Origin: Ancylobacter sp. Lp-2
GTDB taxonomy: Bacteria; Pseudomonadota; Alphaproteobacteria; Rhizobiales; Xanthobacteraceae
DNA length: 64,000 bases
Reading direction: 5' to 3'
Assembly: GCF_020523795.1 (NCBI RefSeq)
Contig: NZ_JAJALI010000002.1
Coordinates: 493,690-557,689 of the forward strand
Positions 35,191-45,001 of the stretch are shown piece by piece. How positions within the stretch are numbered: the first letter of the stretch is position 1; the number at the start of each line of letters is the position of its first letter. The notes under the pieces are model-generated. The model did not search any database and was not told the origin of the DNA. It saw only the letters and a program-made list of their open reading frames with translations. The translations under genes and the position numbers were made by a program.

Positions 35191-35200
35191 GCCGAGCCGG

Positions 35201-35225
35201 GACGCCCCGCCACACGCGGGGCGTC
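35201..35225. terminator. Bidirectional stem-loop between the fucose operon and dctD
   Basis: GACGCCCCGC, a CACAC loop, then GCGGGGCGTC: a perfect 10-bp stem. It starts 10 bases after the dehydratase stop and touches the dctD stop, so it can serve both converging transcripts. There is no T-tract. Confidence 0.65.
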
Positions 35226-36555
35226 AATCGCCGGCAGGGCGGAAGCGCGACTGGTCGATGCCGTGGCGCTTCAGCTTGTCGTACAGCGTCTTGCGGGGAA
35301 TGCCGAGCGCGCGCAGCGTCGCCTGTATGTCGCCCTGGCAGGCGGCGAGGGTGTCGCGGATCTGCATCGCCTCGAAGGCATCGACCCGCTCGGGCAGGGT
35401 GGCGCCGCCCTCCCCGGCCACCGGCGCCGGCGCGGAGGCGAGGCCGAGCGCGAAGCGTTCGGCGTAATGTGCGAGCTCGCGCACATTGCCCGGCCAGTCA
35501 TGGGTATCGAGGTGACGGCGCACCGCCGCGTCGAGCAGCGGCGGCTCGCGGCGGAAGCGCTTGGCGGCGCGGCCGAGGAAATGGCCGAACAGCAGCGGCA
35601 CGTCCTCACGGCGCTCGCGCAGCGGCGGGATGCGCACGAAGGCGACGTGCAGCCGGTAATACAGGTCCTCGCGAAAGCTGCCCTGCCGCACCAGTTCGGC
35701 AAGATCGGCCTTGGAGGCGGCGATCACGCGGATATCGACGCGGCGCACCTCATTGGTACCGAGCGGGGTGATCTCGCGGGCTTCCAGCACCCGTAGCATC
35801 TTCACCTGCAGCGCCGGCGACATCGCCTCGATCTCGTCGAGGAACAGCGTGCCGCCGCTGGCGTGCTCGACGCGCCCCACCCGCTTCTTCAGCGCGCCGG
35901 TGAAGGCGCCGGCGTCGTGGCCGAACAGCTCGCTCTCGATGACGTTTTCCGGCAGCGCGCCGCAATTCACCGCCACGAAGGGACGGCTCGCGCGCGCGCT
36001 CCAGCGGTGCAGCGTCTGCGCCACCACCTCCTTGCCGCTGCCGGTCTCGCCCTCCACCAGCACGTCGATGTCGGCATCGGCGATCTGCCTGAGTGTCTGG
36101 CGCAGCCGCTGCATCGCCGGCGTCTCGCCGATCAGCGGCTCGCCGGGCGAAGCCGCCTCGGCCCGGCGGCGCAGGGAGCGGTTCTCCAGGACCAGGCGGC
36201 GCTTGTCGAGCGCGTGGCGCACCGCCACCAAGAGGCGGTCGAGCGCATAGGGCTTGGCGATGAAGTCGTAGGCACCTTCGCGCATCGCCTCGACCGCCAT
36301 GCCGATATCGCCATGGCCGGTGATCAGAATGACCGGCAGTTCCTCGTCGCGGCGCCTCAGGCGGCGGAACAGCTCGAGCCCGTCGATGCGCGGCATGCGC
36401 ACATCGGTGACGACGACGCCGGGAAACGCCGCGTCGATCTCCTCCAGCGCCTCCACCGCCGAGGGGTAGGCGGTGACCGTGAAGCCGGCGAGCATCAGCG
36501 CCTGCACATTGGCGGCGCGCAGCGTTTCGTCGTCGTCGATGAAGGCCACGTCCAT
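35224..36555 (-). CDS. dctD: Sigma-54-dependent response regulator, DctD-like
   Basis: 443-residue NtrC-family activator. Receiver domain residues 1-120: acidic pocket D7-D9, phospho-acceptor D51 in VVTDVRMP, and K101. AAA+ domain about 140-370: Walker A GETGSGKE at 169-176, sigma-54 contact loop GAFTGA at 216-221, and [11 protein letters not shown] as Walker B. The C-terminal Fis-type helix-turn-helix is in [20 protein letters not shown]. The start codon overlaps the dctB stop as TGATG. With dctB it should activate dctA through the palindromes and the -24/-12 promoter upstream of dctA, in response to C4-dicarboxylates. Confidence 0.94.
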   Translation of the reverse strand: MDVAFIDDDETLRAANVQALMLAGFTVTAYPSAVEALEEIDAAFPGVVVTDVRMPRIDGLELFRRLRRRDEELPVILITGHGDIGMAVEAMREGAYDFIAKPYALDRLLVAVRHALDKRRLVLENRSLRRRAEAASPGEPLIGETPAMQRLRQTLRQIADADIDVLVEGETGSGKEVVAQTLHRWSARASRPFVAVNCGALPENVIESELFGHDAGAFTGALKKRVGRVEHASGGTLFLDEIEAMSPALQVKMLRVLEAREITPLGTNEVRRVDIRVIAASKADLAELVRQGSFREDLYYRLHVAFVRIPPLRERREDVPLLFGHFLGRAAKRFRREPPLLDAAVRRHLDTHDWPGNVRELAHYAERFALGLASAPAPVAGEGGATLPERVDAFEAMQIRDTLAACQGDIQATLRALGIPRKTLYDKLKRHGIDQSRFRPAGD

Positions 36556-38360
36556 CAGTGAAGCCTCGGCAAGGTGAGGGTGAAGACCGCGCCGCCGTCA
36601 TTGGCGGCATTCAGCCGGCCGCCGAACTCGGCGACGATGTCGTGCGAGATGACCAGCCCGAGCCCGAGCCCGTCCGGCTTGGTGGTGGTGAACGGCACGA
36701 ACAGCTTGTCGAGCACGTCGGGCGGCAGGCCTGGCCCATTGTCGGCGACGACCAGCTCGACGGACGCCGGCGCCACGCGGACACCGAGGCGGATCTGCGT
36801 CCCCTCCCGCCCCGCCAGCGCCTCGACGGCGTTCTGCAGCAGGTTCACCAGCACCTGCTCCAGCCGCCAGCGCTCGGCGCGCACGGTCACCTCGTCCGGC
36901 GGCAGATCCAGCACCAGTTCGATGGCGTTCTGGCGCAGGCGATGACCGACCAGGATCAGCGCCCCCTCGATGGCCGGGCGCAGCGCCACCTCGCCGATGG
37001 CGGCGGGGCTCTTGCGGGCGAAGGCGCGCATTTCCTGGGTGATGGCGCCGATGCGCTCGGTAAGCGAGGCGATGGTGGCGAAATTGCCCCGCGCCACCTC
37101 CAGCTGCCCGCGCTCCAGCAGCAGGCCGCCATTGTCGGCGAAGGTGCGGATGGCGGCGACCGGCTGGTTGACCTCATGGGCGACGCTGGCGGCGATCTGC
37201 CCGAGCACGGCGAGCTTGCTCGCCTGCGCGAGCTCGTCCTGCGCCGTGCGGGCGGCGGCCTCGGCGCGGCGGCGTTCCTCCATCTCCGCGCGCAGGCGGT
37301 CATTGGCGTCGCTGAGCTCGACGGTGCGCTCCCCGACGCGGGCCTCGAGCTCGCGGCGCATCGCCGCCTGCTGGCGCCGCTCCTCGCCGAGCCGCCGGCG
37401 ACGGACCAGCACCAGAGCGGCGGCGCCGATCACCGCGAGGCCGAACAGCAGAGCGCTCAACCGTGCTGCCAGCCCGGCAAGGCGTAGCGTCGCGGAAAGC
37501 GGCTCCAGCACATGCAGTGTCCAGCGGGTGGTCGGCACCGCGACCGCGGCCTCGATGAAGCTGCGCTCGCCCTGCGCCCGTGGCCACTCCACCCGTCCGC
37601 CCTCCTCGGCGCGGAGCGGCAGCAGATCGAGCGGGGCGTCGCCGAATTGCAGGCTGGCGCGGATCGCCTCGCGCTGGTCGGCCGGGATCGGGGTAATGGC
37701 GCGGAACCGCCAGTCCGCCACGCTGGTCACCAGCACGATGTCGCGCGGATCGGTCACGAAGGTCGGATCGGCGGCGCGCCGCCAGTCGGCCTCGACCTCG
37801 TCGAACTCCGCCTTGGCGACCACCACGCCGATCGGCTGCTGCGCCGCGCCGATGCGGCTGGCGATGTAGAGCCCGGGCTTGTGGCTCACCGTGCCGAGCG
37901 CGAAATGCTCGAAGCCGCCCTCCGTCATGCTGCGGGTGAAATAGGGCCGGAACGCATAGTCGTTGCCGACGAAGCTGATCGGCAGCCGGTAATTGCTGGC
38001 GGCGATGGCGATGCCGGCGGCATCGATCACATAGATGACGCCGGCGCGGGTGGCGGCGGCGAGCGCCTCCAGCTTGGCGTTGAGCGCGTCGATCCGCGCA
38101 GGATCGCGGCTCTCCAGCGCCGCGCGGACGTCGGGATCCTCAGCCAGGATGACCGGCAGGGTCCGCTGCTTCTCGATCTCGCTGCGCAGCATGGCGGCGC
38201 GAAACGTGGCCGCCGCCTCGGCCCCGGCCCGCACCTCGCCGAGTGCCCATCGCTCCGCGCCGTAGCGGGCGGCCATGTCGAGCCCGGTCAGCAGTGCGGC
38301 GCCGGCCATCCCGGCGAGCAGCCAGCGCGCGGAAGGCCGGAGACGGCGCGTTTCAGACAT
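36555..38360 (-). CDS. dctB: C4-dicarboxylate sensor histidine kinase, DctB-like
   Basis: 601-residue membrane kinase. TM1 about 12-30, a periplasmic tandem-PAS sensor region about 31-295 ([20 protein letters not shown] and [16 protein letters not shown] match the DctB ligand pocket), TM2 about 299-318, a coiled linker with many Arg/Glu to 375, phospho-acceptor H395 in [17 protein letters not shown], and an ATPase domain with [19 protein letters not shown] and GLGLGLVIS. The ATG at 38360 is chosen because TM1 follows directly; a longer frame would cross the palindromic operator sites. It passes phosphate to DctD. Confidence 0.93.
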   Translation of the reverse strand: MSETRRLRPSARWLLAGMAGAALLTGLDMAARYGAERWALGEVRAGAEAAATFRAAMLRSEIEKQRTLPVILAEDPDVRAALESRDPARIDALNAKLEALAAATRAGVIYVIDAAGIAIAASNYRLPISFVGNDYAFRPYFTRSMTEGGFEHFALGTVSHKPGLYIASRIGAAQQPIGVVVAKAEFDEVEADWRRAADPTFVTDPRDIVLVTSVADWRFRAITPIPADQREAIRASLQFGDAPLDLLPLRAEEGGRVEWPRAQGERSFIEAAVAVPTTRWTLHVLEPLSATLRLAGLAARLSALLFGLAVIGAAALVLVRRRRLGEERRQQAAMRRELEARVGERTVELSDANDRLRAEMEERRRAEAAARTAQDELAQASKLAVLGQIAASVAHEVNQPVAAIRTFADNGGLLLERGQLEVARGNFATIASLTERIGAITQEMRAFARKSPAAIGEVALRPAIEGALILVGHRLRQNAIELVLDLPPDEVTVRAERWRLEQVLVNLLQNAVEALAGREGTQIRLGVRVAPASVELVVADNGPGLPPDVLDKLFVPFTTTKPDGLGLGLVISHDIVAEFGGRLNAANDGGAVFTLTLPRLH

Positions 38361-38387
38361 GAAGGGACGTCTCCGGGCAACGCGATA

Positions 38388-38405
38388 CGTGCGGAATATC
38401 ACACA
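38388..38405. promoter_or_regulatory. Putative DctD binding site 1
   Basis: CGTGCGGAATATCACACA, an imperfect copy of the palindrome at 38420. The centres of the two sites are 32 bp apart, about three helical turns. It lies 28 bases before the dctB ATG and about 130 bases upstream of the sigma-54 promoter. Confidence 0.7.
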
Positions 38406-38419
38406 GGATCGAACATTAT

Positions 38420-38437
38420 TGTGCGGAATTCCACACA
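38420..38437. promoter_or_regulatory. Putative DctD binding site 2
   Basis: TGTGCGGAATTCCACACA is an 18-bp palindrome with a single mismatched pair. It resembles the tandem TGTGCGGA-type upstream sites used by rhizobial DctD. Its centre is about 93 bp from the -24 element of the dctA promoter, a normal enhancer distance. Confidence 0.75.
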
Positions 38438-38520
38438 ACATGTCGAGAGGCCGCACTCACCTCCCGCAAAAACCCGTTCGATAACAAGGTGTTAATTCAC
38501 AGTGCCGGTTTCGGCATTGT

Positions 38521-38536
38521 TGGCATGCGCCTTGCG
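38521..38536 (+). promoter_or_regulatory. Sigma-54 (-24/-12) promoter of dctA
   Basis: TGGCATGCGCCTTGCG matches the consensus TGGCAYR-N4-TTGCW, with exactly 10 bases between the GG and GC dinucleotides. It points at dctA, about 100 bases upstream of its start, with DctD-like sites further upstream. Confidence 0.88.
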
Positions 38537-38637
38537 CAAGGGACGGGAAGGCGCGGCTCGCGCCGGTTCACCGCAGTTACGGCTCCCAGCGACGCCCAGG
38601 ACAACGAGGCGACGACGGTTCCCTAGGAGGAATGCAC

Positions 38638-39984
38638 ATGGCGCACGCCATTTCCGCTCCCGTTCCGGCCAAGCCCCGGAAATTCTACCAGCACCTCTAT
38701 GTGCAGGTTCTCGTCGCCATCGCGGCGGGCATCGCGCTCGGTCACTACTATCCCTCGCTCGGCACCGACATGAAGCCGCTGGGCGACGCCTTCATCAAGC
38801 TGGTGAAGATGATCATCGCCCCGGTGATCTTCCTCACCGTGGTCACCGGTATCGCCGGCATGCGCGACCTCGGCAAGGTCGGGCGGGTCGCCGGCAAGGC
38901 GATGCTGTACTTCCTCACCTTCTCGACGCTGGCGCTGATCATCGGCCTCATCGTCGCCAATGTGGTACAGCCGGGCGCGGGGCTGAACATCGATCCCGCC
39001 ACGCTCGATCCGAAGGCCGTCGCCACCTATACCGAGAAGGTCCACGATCAGACGATCGTCGGCTTCCTGATGAACATCATACCGAACACGCCGACCAGCG
39101 CCCTCGCCTCCGGCGAGATCCTGCAGGTGCTGTTCTTCGCCGTGCTGTTCGGCATCGCCCTCGGCGCCATCGGCGAGCGCGGCCATCCGGTGATGGAGTT
39201 CTTCACCTCGCTGTCGCAGGCGATGTTCAAGCTGGTGTCGATCCTGATGAAGGCCGCGCCGATCGGCGCCTTCGGCGCCATGGCCTTCACCATCGGCAAA
39301 TACGGCATCGGCTCGGTCGCCAACCTCGCCATGCTGATCGCCACCTTCTACCTCACCAGCCTGCTGTTCGTGCTGGTCGTGCTCGGCGCGGTCGCCCGCT
39401 ACAATGGCTTCTCGATCCTCGCACTGCTGCGCTACATCAAGGAAGAGCTGCTGCTGGTGCTCGGCACCTCGTCTTCCGAGGCGGCTCTGCCCAGCCTGAT
39501 GGAGAAGATGGAGCGCGCCGGCTGCAAGAAGTCGGTGGTCGGCCTGGTCATCCCCACCGGCTACTCCTTCAATCTCGACGGCACCAACATCTACATGACG
39601 CTGGCGGCGCTGTTCATCGCCCAGGCCACCGGTATCGAGCTGAGCCTGTGGGACCAGGTCCTGCTGCTGCTGGTCGCCATGCTCTCCTCCAAGGGCGCGG
39701 CCGGCATCACTGGCGCCGGCTTCATCACCCTGGCCGCCACGCTCTCGGTGGTGCCCGCCGTGCCGGTCGCCGGCATGGCGCTGATCCTCGGCATCGACCG
39801 CTTCATGTCGGAATGCCGTGCGCTGACCAACTTCATCGGCAATGCGGTGGCGACCATCGTGGTGGCCCGCTGGGAAGGCGAACTCGACGCCGACAAGCTG
39901 CGCCGGGCGCTGGCCGGCGAGGCCACCCTGCCCGATCCGCTGCCGGAAGTGAGCATCGCCCCTTCGCCGGTCCCCGCCGAGTGA
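38638..39984 (+). CDS. dctA: C4-dicarboxylate:cation symporter DctA
   Basis: 448-residue inner-membrane symporter of the DAACS family for succinate, fumarate and malate. Family blocks: [19 protein letters not shown] near 50-68, [19 protein letters not shown] near 140-158, the HP1 loop [35 protein letters not shown] in TM7, and [20 protein letters not shown] in HP2. AGGAGG sits 7 bases before the ATG at 38638 but only one base before an ATG at 38632, so the later start is preferred. Expression should depend on sigma-54 and DctB/DctD. A stem-loop follows the stop. Confidence 0.96.
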   Translation: MAHAISAPVPAKPRKFYQHLYVQVLVAIAAGIALGHYYPSLGTDMKPLGDAFIKLVKMIIAPVIFLTVVTGIAGMRDLGKVGRVAGKAMLYFLTFSTLALIIGLIVANVVQPGAGLNIDPATLDPKAVATYTEKVHDQTIVGFLMNIIPNTPTSALASGEILQVLFFAVLFGIALGAIGERGHPVMEFFTSLSQAMFKLVSILMKAAPIGAFGAMAFTIGKYGIGSVANLAMLIATFYLTSLLFVLVVLGAVARYNGFSILALLRYIKEELLLVLGTSSSEAALPSLMEKMERAGCKKSVVGLVIPTGYSFNLDGTNIYMTLAALFIAQATGIELSLWDQVLLLLVAMLSSKGAAGITGAGFITLAATLSVVPAVPVAGMALILGIDRFMSECRALTNFIGNAVATIVVARWEGELDADKLRRALAGEATLPDPLPEVSIAPSPVPAE

Positions 39985-40012
39985 GCGACCGGCCGATGGT
40001 CTGACGAAAACG

Positions 40013-40038
40013 CGAACGCGGCCTCCGGGCCGCGTTCG
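40013..40038 (+). terminator. Stem-loop after dctA
   Basis: CGAACGCGGCC, TCCG, GGCCGCGTTCG: a perfect 11-bp stem with a tetraloop, 28 bases after the dctA stop. Only a weak TCATT follows. It lies in a convergent gap with the TrmJ-like gene and may act in both directions. Confidence 0.65.
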
Positions 40039-40085
40039 TCATTCCGGGGTTGCTATGCCGCGCGCCGCGACCGCCGAGCCGCCCG

Positions 40086-40880
40086 TCAATCCTCGCGCTT
40101 GCGACGGGCCAGCCGCCCTTCCCGCCCCTCCACCAGCGCGGTGATGACGCCGTGCAGCGTCGCCAGATCCTGCCGGGTCAGGCTAACGCGGTGGAAGATG
40201 TTGCGGATGTTGCGGATGGTCGAAGGCTTCTTTTGCGGCGAGTGGAAGAAGCCGGCCGTGTCCAGTTCGCGCTCCACGTGGTCGAAGAAGGCGAACAGAT
40301 CCCCCTTGTCGGCGAGCGGCGAGCGGTCCGGCGGCTGGAATGGCAGGGCGCCGCTGGAGGCGATCTTGTACCATTCATAGCCGACCACCGCGACGGCGGT
40401 GCCGAGATTGAGCGAGGCGAAGGCCGGGTTCACCGGCAAGGTGAGGATGGCGTCGGCCAGCGAGACCTCCTCGGTATAGAGGCCGGTGCGCTCGCGGCCG
40501 AACAGCAGGCCGACATCCTCGCCGACCGAGAGACGACCGGCCACCTCGGCCGCCGCGGCATCGGCGCCCATCACCGGCTTCGCCATGCCGCGCTCGCGCG
40601 CCGTGGTGGCGACGACGAATTTGAGGTCCGCCACCGCCGCACGCACGTCCGGGAACACCGTCGCATTCTCCAGGATGCGGTCGGCGCCGGAGGCGAAGAT
40701 GGTCGACTTAGGGTTCGGCCAGCCCTCGCGCGGATTGACCAGGCGCAGCCGCGACAGGCCGAAATTGCCCATGGCGCGTGCCGCCGCGCCGATATTCTCG
40801 CCGAGCTGCGGCTCGACGAGGATCACCACCGGCCCGCCCTCGTGCCACGGCTTGGTGCTGTCGGTTCCCGCGCCGGGCAT
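40086..40880 (-). CDS. trmJ: SPOUT-family RNA 2'-O-methyltransferase, TrmJ-like
   Basis: Methylates the 2'-OH of a tRNA nucleotide (position 32 in characterised TrmJ) using S-adenosylmethionine. SPOUT trefoil-knot motifs are VVILVEPQLGENIGAAARAM near 18-37, LLFGRERTGLYTEEVSLAD near 123-141, and ASLNLGTAVAVVGYEWYK near 153-170. The C-terminal helical extension (about 200-264) is basic. The ATG at 40880, with GAGGGGG upstream, gives 264 residues; a longer frame to 40976 lacks support. Paralogues that modify other RNA positions are possible. Confidence 0.9.
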   Translation of the reverse strand: MPGAGTDSTKPWHEGGPVVILVEPQLGENIGAAARAMGNFGLSRLRLVNPREGWPNPKSTIFASGADRILENATVFPDVRAAVADLKFVVATTARERGMAKPVMGADAAAAEVAGRLSVGEDVGLLFGRERTGLYTEEVSLADAILTLPVNPAFASLNLGTAVAVVGYEWYKIASSGALPFQPPDRSPLADKGDLFAFFDHVERELDTAGFFHSPQKKPSTIRNIRNIFHRVSLTRQDLATLHGVITALVEGREGRLARRKRED

Positions 40881-41055
40881 CAGCGTACCCCCTCGTGGAA
40901 CCGGAGGGAGCGCAGGGCGGGCGGGGTGGTGGAGATGAGCTCGGACATGCGCTCCTCCTAGAGCATGTCCGAGCAAAATTGAACGGGCATCACACGCGCA
41001 TCGAACAGGTCCGGCGCAGCTCAGGCCCGTCCGGTCGCGAGGAGCCCGCCCGCGC

Positions 41056-41922
41056 TCACGGGCGCGGCGGCAGGCGGCTGACGGTGACGTCGTTGGGGCC
41101 GCCCGCCTTGTTGCGGATCAGCCCCCACACCACGCCGCGCTCGGCGGGATCGAAGGCGAAGCCCTGGCCGCCGATCTCCAGCGGAATCGTCTCCAGCCAC
41201 TGCATGACCGAACCCATCTCCGGCGCGGCGATGACATAGAGCTCGGCATTGTCGTGGCCGGTGATATAGAGCCGGCCATCCGGCCCGAAGGCGCCGCCGG
41301 AATTGCTCATGTCCTGGAAGCGCGCCACCAGCGCATCGGGATAGACGAACGCCTCGGCGACGCTCCAGTCCGGATTGAAGCGCACGATCTGGGTATTGAA
41401 CTTGTTGCCATAGGCCAGCGGGCTCTTGTCGAACACCCGGTTGTAATTGGCGAAGGCGCCCCACCAGCGGCCCTGCGGGTCGCGGTCGAGCCAGGTGAAG
41501 GAGCCACGGTCTATGCCGAAGCTGTGGCTCTCCAGATGCTTCAGCGTCTCGGCATCCCACACCTCGACCGAAGAGACCATCGGCCAGTCCGGATAGTTGG
41601 AATGGGCGGTGTAGAGCTTGCCGTCGCGCACCACGCCGCTGTCGAGATGCAGGATCGGCCCGCCCTTCGGCCCTTCCCACTTGGCGACCTGCTTGCCGGT
41701 CTCCTTGTCGAACTTGGCGATGGTGCGGTTGTCGATGGCGTAGAAGGAGCGCTCGGTCACCGCGACCGCCTGGCGGGCCTCCGGCACCTGGAAGCGCTTG
41801 ATCGTCTCGGCGGCGGGGCGCTGCTCCTGCGCGAGGGCGGCCGGCGCGGCGAGCGCCAAAGCGAGCACGGCGCCGGCGGCGGCCGCGAGGAAGGGGCGAC
41901 GACGGGAGGAAAATGCGGACAT
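41056..41922 (-). CDS. Exported beta-propeller-like protein of unknown function
   Basis: 288 residues with an Arg-rich N-region and a long Ala-rich hydrophobic segment, a signal peptide ending near ALAQ (about residue 32). Repeated short beta motifs such as SFYAIDNRTIAKFDKETGKQ, SSVEVWDAETLKHLESHS and FNTQIVRFNPDWSVAEAFVY suggest a PQQ/YncE-like propeller; GPDGRLYITGHDNAELYVI is a further blade. No catalytic or cofactor residues are recognised. An AGGAG ribosome-binding site is 7 bases before the ATG. It may bind ligands in the periplasm; the function is not known. Confidence 0.78.
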   Translation of the reverse strand: MSAFSSRRRPFLAAAAGAVLALALAAPAALAQEQRPAAETIKRFQVPEARQAVAVTERSFYAIDNRTIAKFDKETGKQVAKWEGPKGGPILHLDSGVVRDGKLYTAHSNYPDWPMVSSVEVWDAETLKHLESHSFGIDRGSFTWLDRDPQGRWWGAFANYNRVFDKSPLAYGNKFNTQIVRFNPDWSVAEAFVYPDALVARFQDMSNSGGAFGPDGRLYITGHDNAELYVIAAPEMGSVMQWLETIPLEIGGQGFAFDPAERGVVWGLIRNKAGGPNDVTVSRLPPRP

Positions 41923-42225
41923 GGACGTCTCCTGAGGCGGCCCGGCGCACCCGACCGCCATACCTTGATGACGCCCGCCGCCTAGCAGCGGCATGTGAAC
42001 CTCCCGCGACAGTCCCGCCCCGAGTTCCCCGCCCCCTGCCCCTCGGCGGTTCCGGCTTGCGGCCCGAAGCCGGTAGTCCGAAACCGGCCCGGAACTTGCC
42101 AGAAAGTCGGTGCCCGAGGCGCTTTCGTTTGACCCAAGGTCGCGGTATCACGCACGCACCGGCGCCAGCCGCGCGGACTGGCGCCGAGGCCCCATTACGA
42201 AGCCGAATCCGCGCGAGGTAGAACC

Positions 42226-43437
42226 ATGGCGAAGATCAAGGTTGCGAATCCGGTCGTCGAACTCGACGGCGACGAGATGACCCGCATCATCTGGCAGTAC
42301 ATCAAGGACAAGCTGATCCACCCCTATCTCGACATCGACCTCGAGTATTACGACCTCGGCGTCGAGAACCGCGACCGCACCGAGGATCAGGTGACGATCG
42401 ATGCCGCGGAAGCGATCAAGCGGGTCGGCGTCGGCGTGAAATGCGCCACCATCACCCCCGATGTCGGCCGGGTGAAGGAATACAGCCTGAAGAAGATGTG
42501 GCGTTCGCCCAACGGCACGATCCGCAACATCCTCGGCGGCGTGATCTTCCGCGAGCCGATCATCTGCAAGAACGTGCCGCGCCTGGTGCCGGGCTGGACC
42601 CAGCCGATCATCGTCGGCCGCCACGCCTTCGGCGACCAGTACCGCGCCACCGACTTCACCGTGCCGGGCAAGGGCACGCTGACCGTGAAGTTCGTCGGCG
42701 AAGACGGCACCACCATCGAGCACGAGGTCTACAAGTTCCCCGGCGCCGGTGTGGCGCTGTCGATGTACAACATCGACGAGTCCATCGTCGAATTTGCCCG
42801 CGCCTCGCTCAATTACGGCCTGATGCGCAACTACCCGGTGTACCTGTCGACCAAGGACACCATCCTGAAGCAGTATGACGGCCGCTTCCGCAAGATCTTC
42901 CAGGACATCTACGAGGCCGAGTTCAAGGCCGAGTTCGAGAAGAAGAAGATCTGGTACGAGCACCGCCTCATCGACGACATGGTCGCCTCGGCGCTCAAGT
43001 GGTCCGGCGGCTATGTCTGGGCCTGCAAGAACTATGATGGCGACGTGCAGTCCGACATCGTGGCGCAGGGCTTCGGCTCGCTCGGCCTGATGACCTCGGT
43101 GCTGATGACGCCGGACGGCAAGACGGTGGAAGCCGAGGCCGCGCACGGCACGGTGACCCGTCACTATCGCGAGCACCAGAAGGGCAAGGAGACCTCGACC
43201 AACTCCATCGCCTCGATCTTCGCCTGGACCCGCGGCCTCTCCCACCGCGCCAAGCTCGACGACAATGCCGAGCTCGCTAAGTTCGCCGCCACGCTGGAGA
43301 AGGTGTGCGTCGACACCGTCGAGGCCGGCGACATGACCAAGGACCTCGCCCTGCTGATCGGGCCGGACCAGAAGTGGCTCTCCACCACCGGCTTCCTCGA
43401 CAAGATCTCCGACAATTTGCGCGCGGCCCTGGCCTGA
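42226..43437 (+). CDS. icd: NADP-dependent isocitrate dehydrogenase
   Basis: 403-residue enzyme of the citric acid cycle that converts isocitrate to 2-oxoglutarate, CO2 and NADPH. It belongs to the dimeric type also found in mitochondria: [20 protein letters not shown] at 10-29, [15 protein letters not shown] near 92-106 (substrate loop), [18 protein letters not shown] near 127-144, [20 protein letters not shown] near 252-271, and [12 protein letters not shown] near 305-316 (NADP contacts). It is monocistronic, with a strong terminator after the stop. Confidence 0.97.
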   Translation: MAKIKVANPVVELDGDEMTRIIWQYIKDKLIHPYLDIDLEYYDLGVENRDRTEDQVTIDAAEAIKRVGVGVKCATITPDVGRVKEYSLKKMWRSPNGTIRNILGGVIFREPIICKNVPRLVPGWTQPIIVGRHAFGDQYRATDFTVPGKGTLTVKFVGEDGTTIEHEVYKFPGAGVALSMYNIDESIVEFARASLNYGLMRNYPVYLSTKDTILKQYDGRFRKIFQDIYEAEFKAEFEKKKIWYEHRLIDDMVASALKWSGGYVWACKNYDGDVQSDIVAQGFGSLGLMTSVLMTPDGKTVEAEAAHGTVTRHYREHQKGKETSTNSIASIFAWTRGLSHRAKLDDNAELAKFAATLEKVCVDTVEAGDMTKDLALLIGPDQKWLSTTGFLDKISDNLRAALA

Positions 43438-43452
43438 CGCGGTTTACGACAG

Positions 43453-43484
43453 GCGGGATGGGGGCAGCCCCCATCCCGCATTTT
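43453..43484 (+). terminator. Intrinsic terminator of icd
   Basis: Inverted 13-base arms GCGGGATGGGGGC/GCCCCCATCCCGC around a single A (in practice an 11-bp stem with a 5-base loop), followed by ATTTT, 15 bases after the icd stop. It has the best terminator architecture on the plus strand in this window. Confidence 0.88.
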
Positions 43485-44800
43485 CTGCCGGCGCGGTCCG
43501 ACGGCCCGGATGGCGAAAGGCCCGGCATGCAGATGCGAGCCCGCGCCCTATTCGACCCCCGGTGATAGCGCGCCGGGAAGCATCCGACCTTTCTTGGACA
43601 TGCCGTCGACCTGCCGAGCCTATCGCAGCGGCTCCTCGAGCAAGCACTGACGCATGCCGCGCACGGCACAGGTGAGACGGCCGAAGCCCTCCCAGCGTAA
43701 GACACGGATGTCCCCGCCGAATCGGCGAAGCGTCGCCAAACGGTGGCTGGCCGTCGATGAGAGGACCTCGGAGGGATCGACAGGTGCTACGCGGCGCCGC
43801 GATCAAAATGGGCCACGAAGCGATAGGGCTCCGCCCGGGAGCCGGGCCAGCACACCGCACTGTTCGCCCGTGAGAATGCCTGTCAAACAGGCAACCGTCG
43901 TCGCCCGGCAAGCCCGCCGTCCAAGCCCAGCGACCAGCACGCCCGGCCAGCACGCCGCGCGGACGGATCGGCCCGGCCAGCCTATGCGAACCGATGAGCT
44001 CGGCTGCCTGCCGACATGCTTCCCTGCTCTGCCACGGGAGAAGGCCGGCGGTAGGCTTCGAACGGCGCAACGCCTGAATATCCCAGCCGGCTCCCGGCAT
44101 CGTCACCCTGCGCCGGACAGCCGCTCTGCGAACCGCGCCAGCGGGCATGGCCCGCGCCAAGGTGCGCCACGACGTCGAGCTCGAGATTGGGCATCGATCC
44201 GGCAAACGCCTACCCGAATGGCATCCCTGCCGCCTGGGACTCACTTGGGACCCACCTTAGGCCTACCTTAGGCTCACCTTGGACCCACCTGGCACGCACT
44301 CGGCACGAACATGGCACATTGTTACGGAACGCATCGGCAATGCGGGCCGCCCAATGGGCGCGTCAAGGCCCGGCCCCCGGCCGACCGAGCGGCGCCATTC
44401 CGCAAGCGTAAAGCATCACCATCCCAAGGCGCTCCGACATTCGGTTGATATGCCTGGAAACCGCCGCCCCAGCGGCCCCTCGCCCTGTTGGCCCTCGTTG
44501 GCTCGGCCCATATTACCGCGAGCCCTTCCCCGTCACGCCCGCTGAAAGGCACCCGGCGCGGCGGCAAGAATGTCGAGCCGCCGGAATGTCGAGCGGCGAA
44601 AACGTCGACCCGGCCTTCACGCGCCCCATTCGCCGGCCACCGATCGGCGTGGCGGGGAGCGGAGAACAAGCCGACCGCCCCTTTCCACAAGCGGGGCTGA
44701 TGGCCGGATGGCGCGGCGCCCGATCTCGGTCCGGCCCGGTCATAATCCATTGGCGCAAAGCGTGCATAGACTGACGGGTATCGTCTCGGAGAGAGTATCA
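43485..44800. other. Gene-poor tract between icd and the FlbD-like gene
   Basis: About 1.3 kb with no convincing coding sequence on either strand. Translations of the open frames are Arg/Pro/Ser-rich and match no family. It contains the 11-bp tandem array at 44233-44320. The tract separates icd from alaS/recA, genes that are close neighbours in related bacteria, so it may be decayed inserted DNA. Confidence 0.55.
44233..44320. repeat. Tandem array of eight 11-bp units
   Basis: Eight consecutive units of exactly 11 bases: CCTGGGACTCA, CTTGGGACCCA, CCTTAGGCCTA, CCTTAGGCTCA, CCTTGGACCCA, CCTGGCACGCA, CTCGGCACGAA, CATGGCACATT. The rough consensus is CCTTGGRCCCA. Divergence increases to the right. 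No reading frame across it looks real. Confidence 0.85.
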
Positions 44801-45001
44801 ATGGTTCTTTGCAAACTGACGCAGAACAACGGCAGTCCGGTGTGGATCAACCCCGAGCACGTCGTGCGTGTCTATGCGGGCACCACCGGCACCACCATTG
44901 CCCTGAATGGCGGCGCCGAAAAGGAGCTGCGGTCTTCGGTCCAGGAAGATCCCGAAACCGTTGTGACCATGCTCACAACGCCCGCCAAGCGACGCAAATA
45001 G
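44801..45001 (+). CDS. Small FlbD-like protein (66 aa)
   Basis: 66 residues starting MVLCKLTQNNGSPVWINPEH, with TTIALNGGAEKELRSSVQED later. This layout (L-T-x-x-NG, V-N-P-x-x-V, then T-x-I-x-L) resembles the FlbD-like domain fold of small alphaproteobacterial proteins. FlbD itself is linked to flagella, but no motility genes are near, so a functional transfer is not justified. A GGAGAG ribosome-binding sequence lies about 7 bases before the ATG, and coding composition is normal, unlike the surrounding tract. It is the only credible gene in the 2.5-kb interval. Confidence 0.65.
   Translation: MVLCKLTQNNGSPVWINPEHVVRVYAGTTGTTIALNGGAEKELRSSVQEDPETVVTMLTTPAKRRK

Noticed and set aside
38361..38456. 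Longer dctB start at 38456
   Set aside because: The added residues would be encoded by the DctD-like operator palindromes and precede the normal cytoplasmic head and TM1.
43444..44244. A 266-residue minus-strand open frame after icd
   Set aside because: Arg/Pro/Ser-rich translation with no family resemblance; it runs through the icd terminator and into the 11-bp repeat array.
44233..44320. The 11-bp array as a CRISPR
   Set aside because: Units are contiguous, with no spacers, and no cas genes are present.
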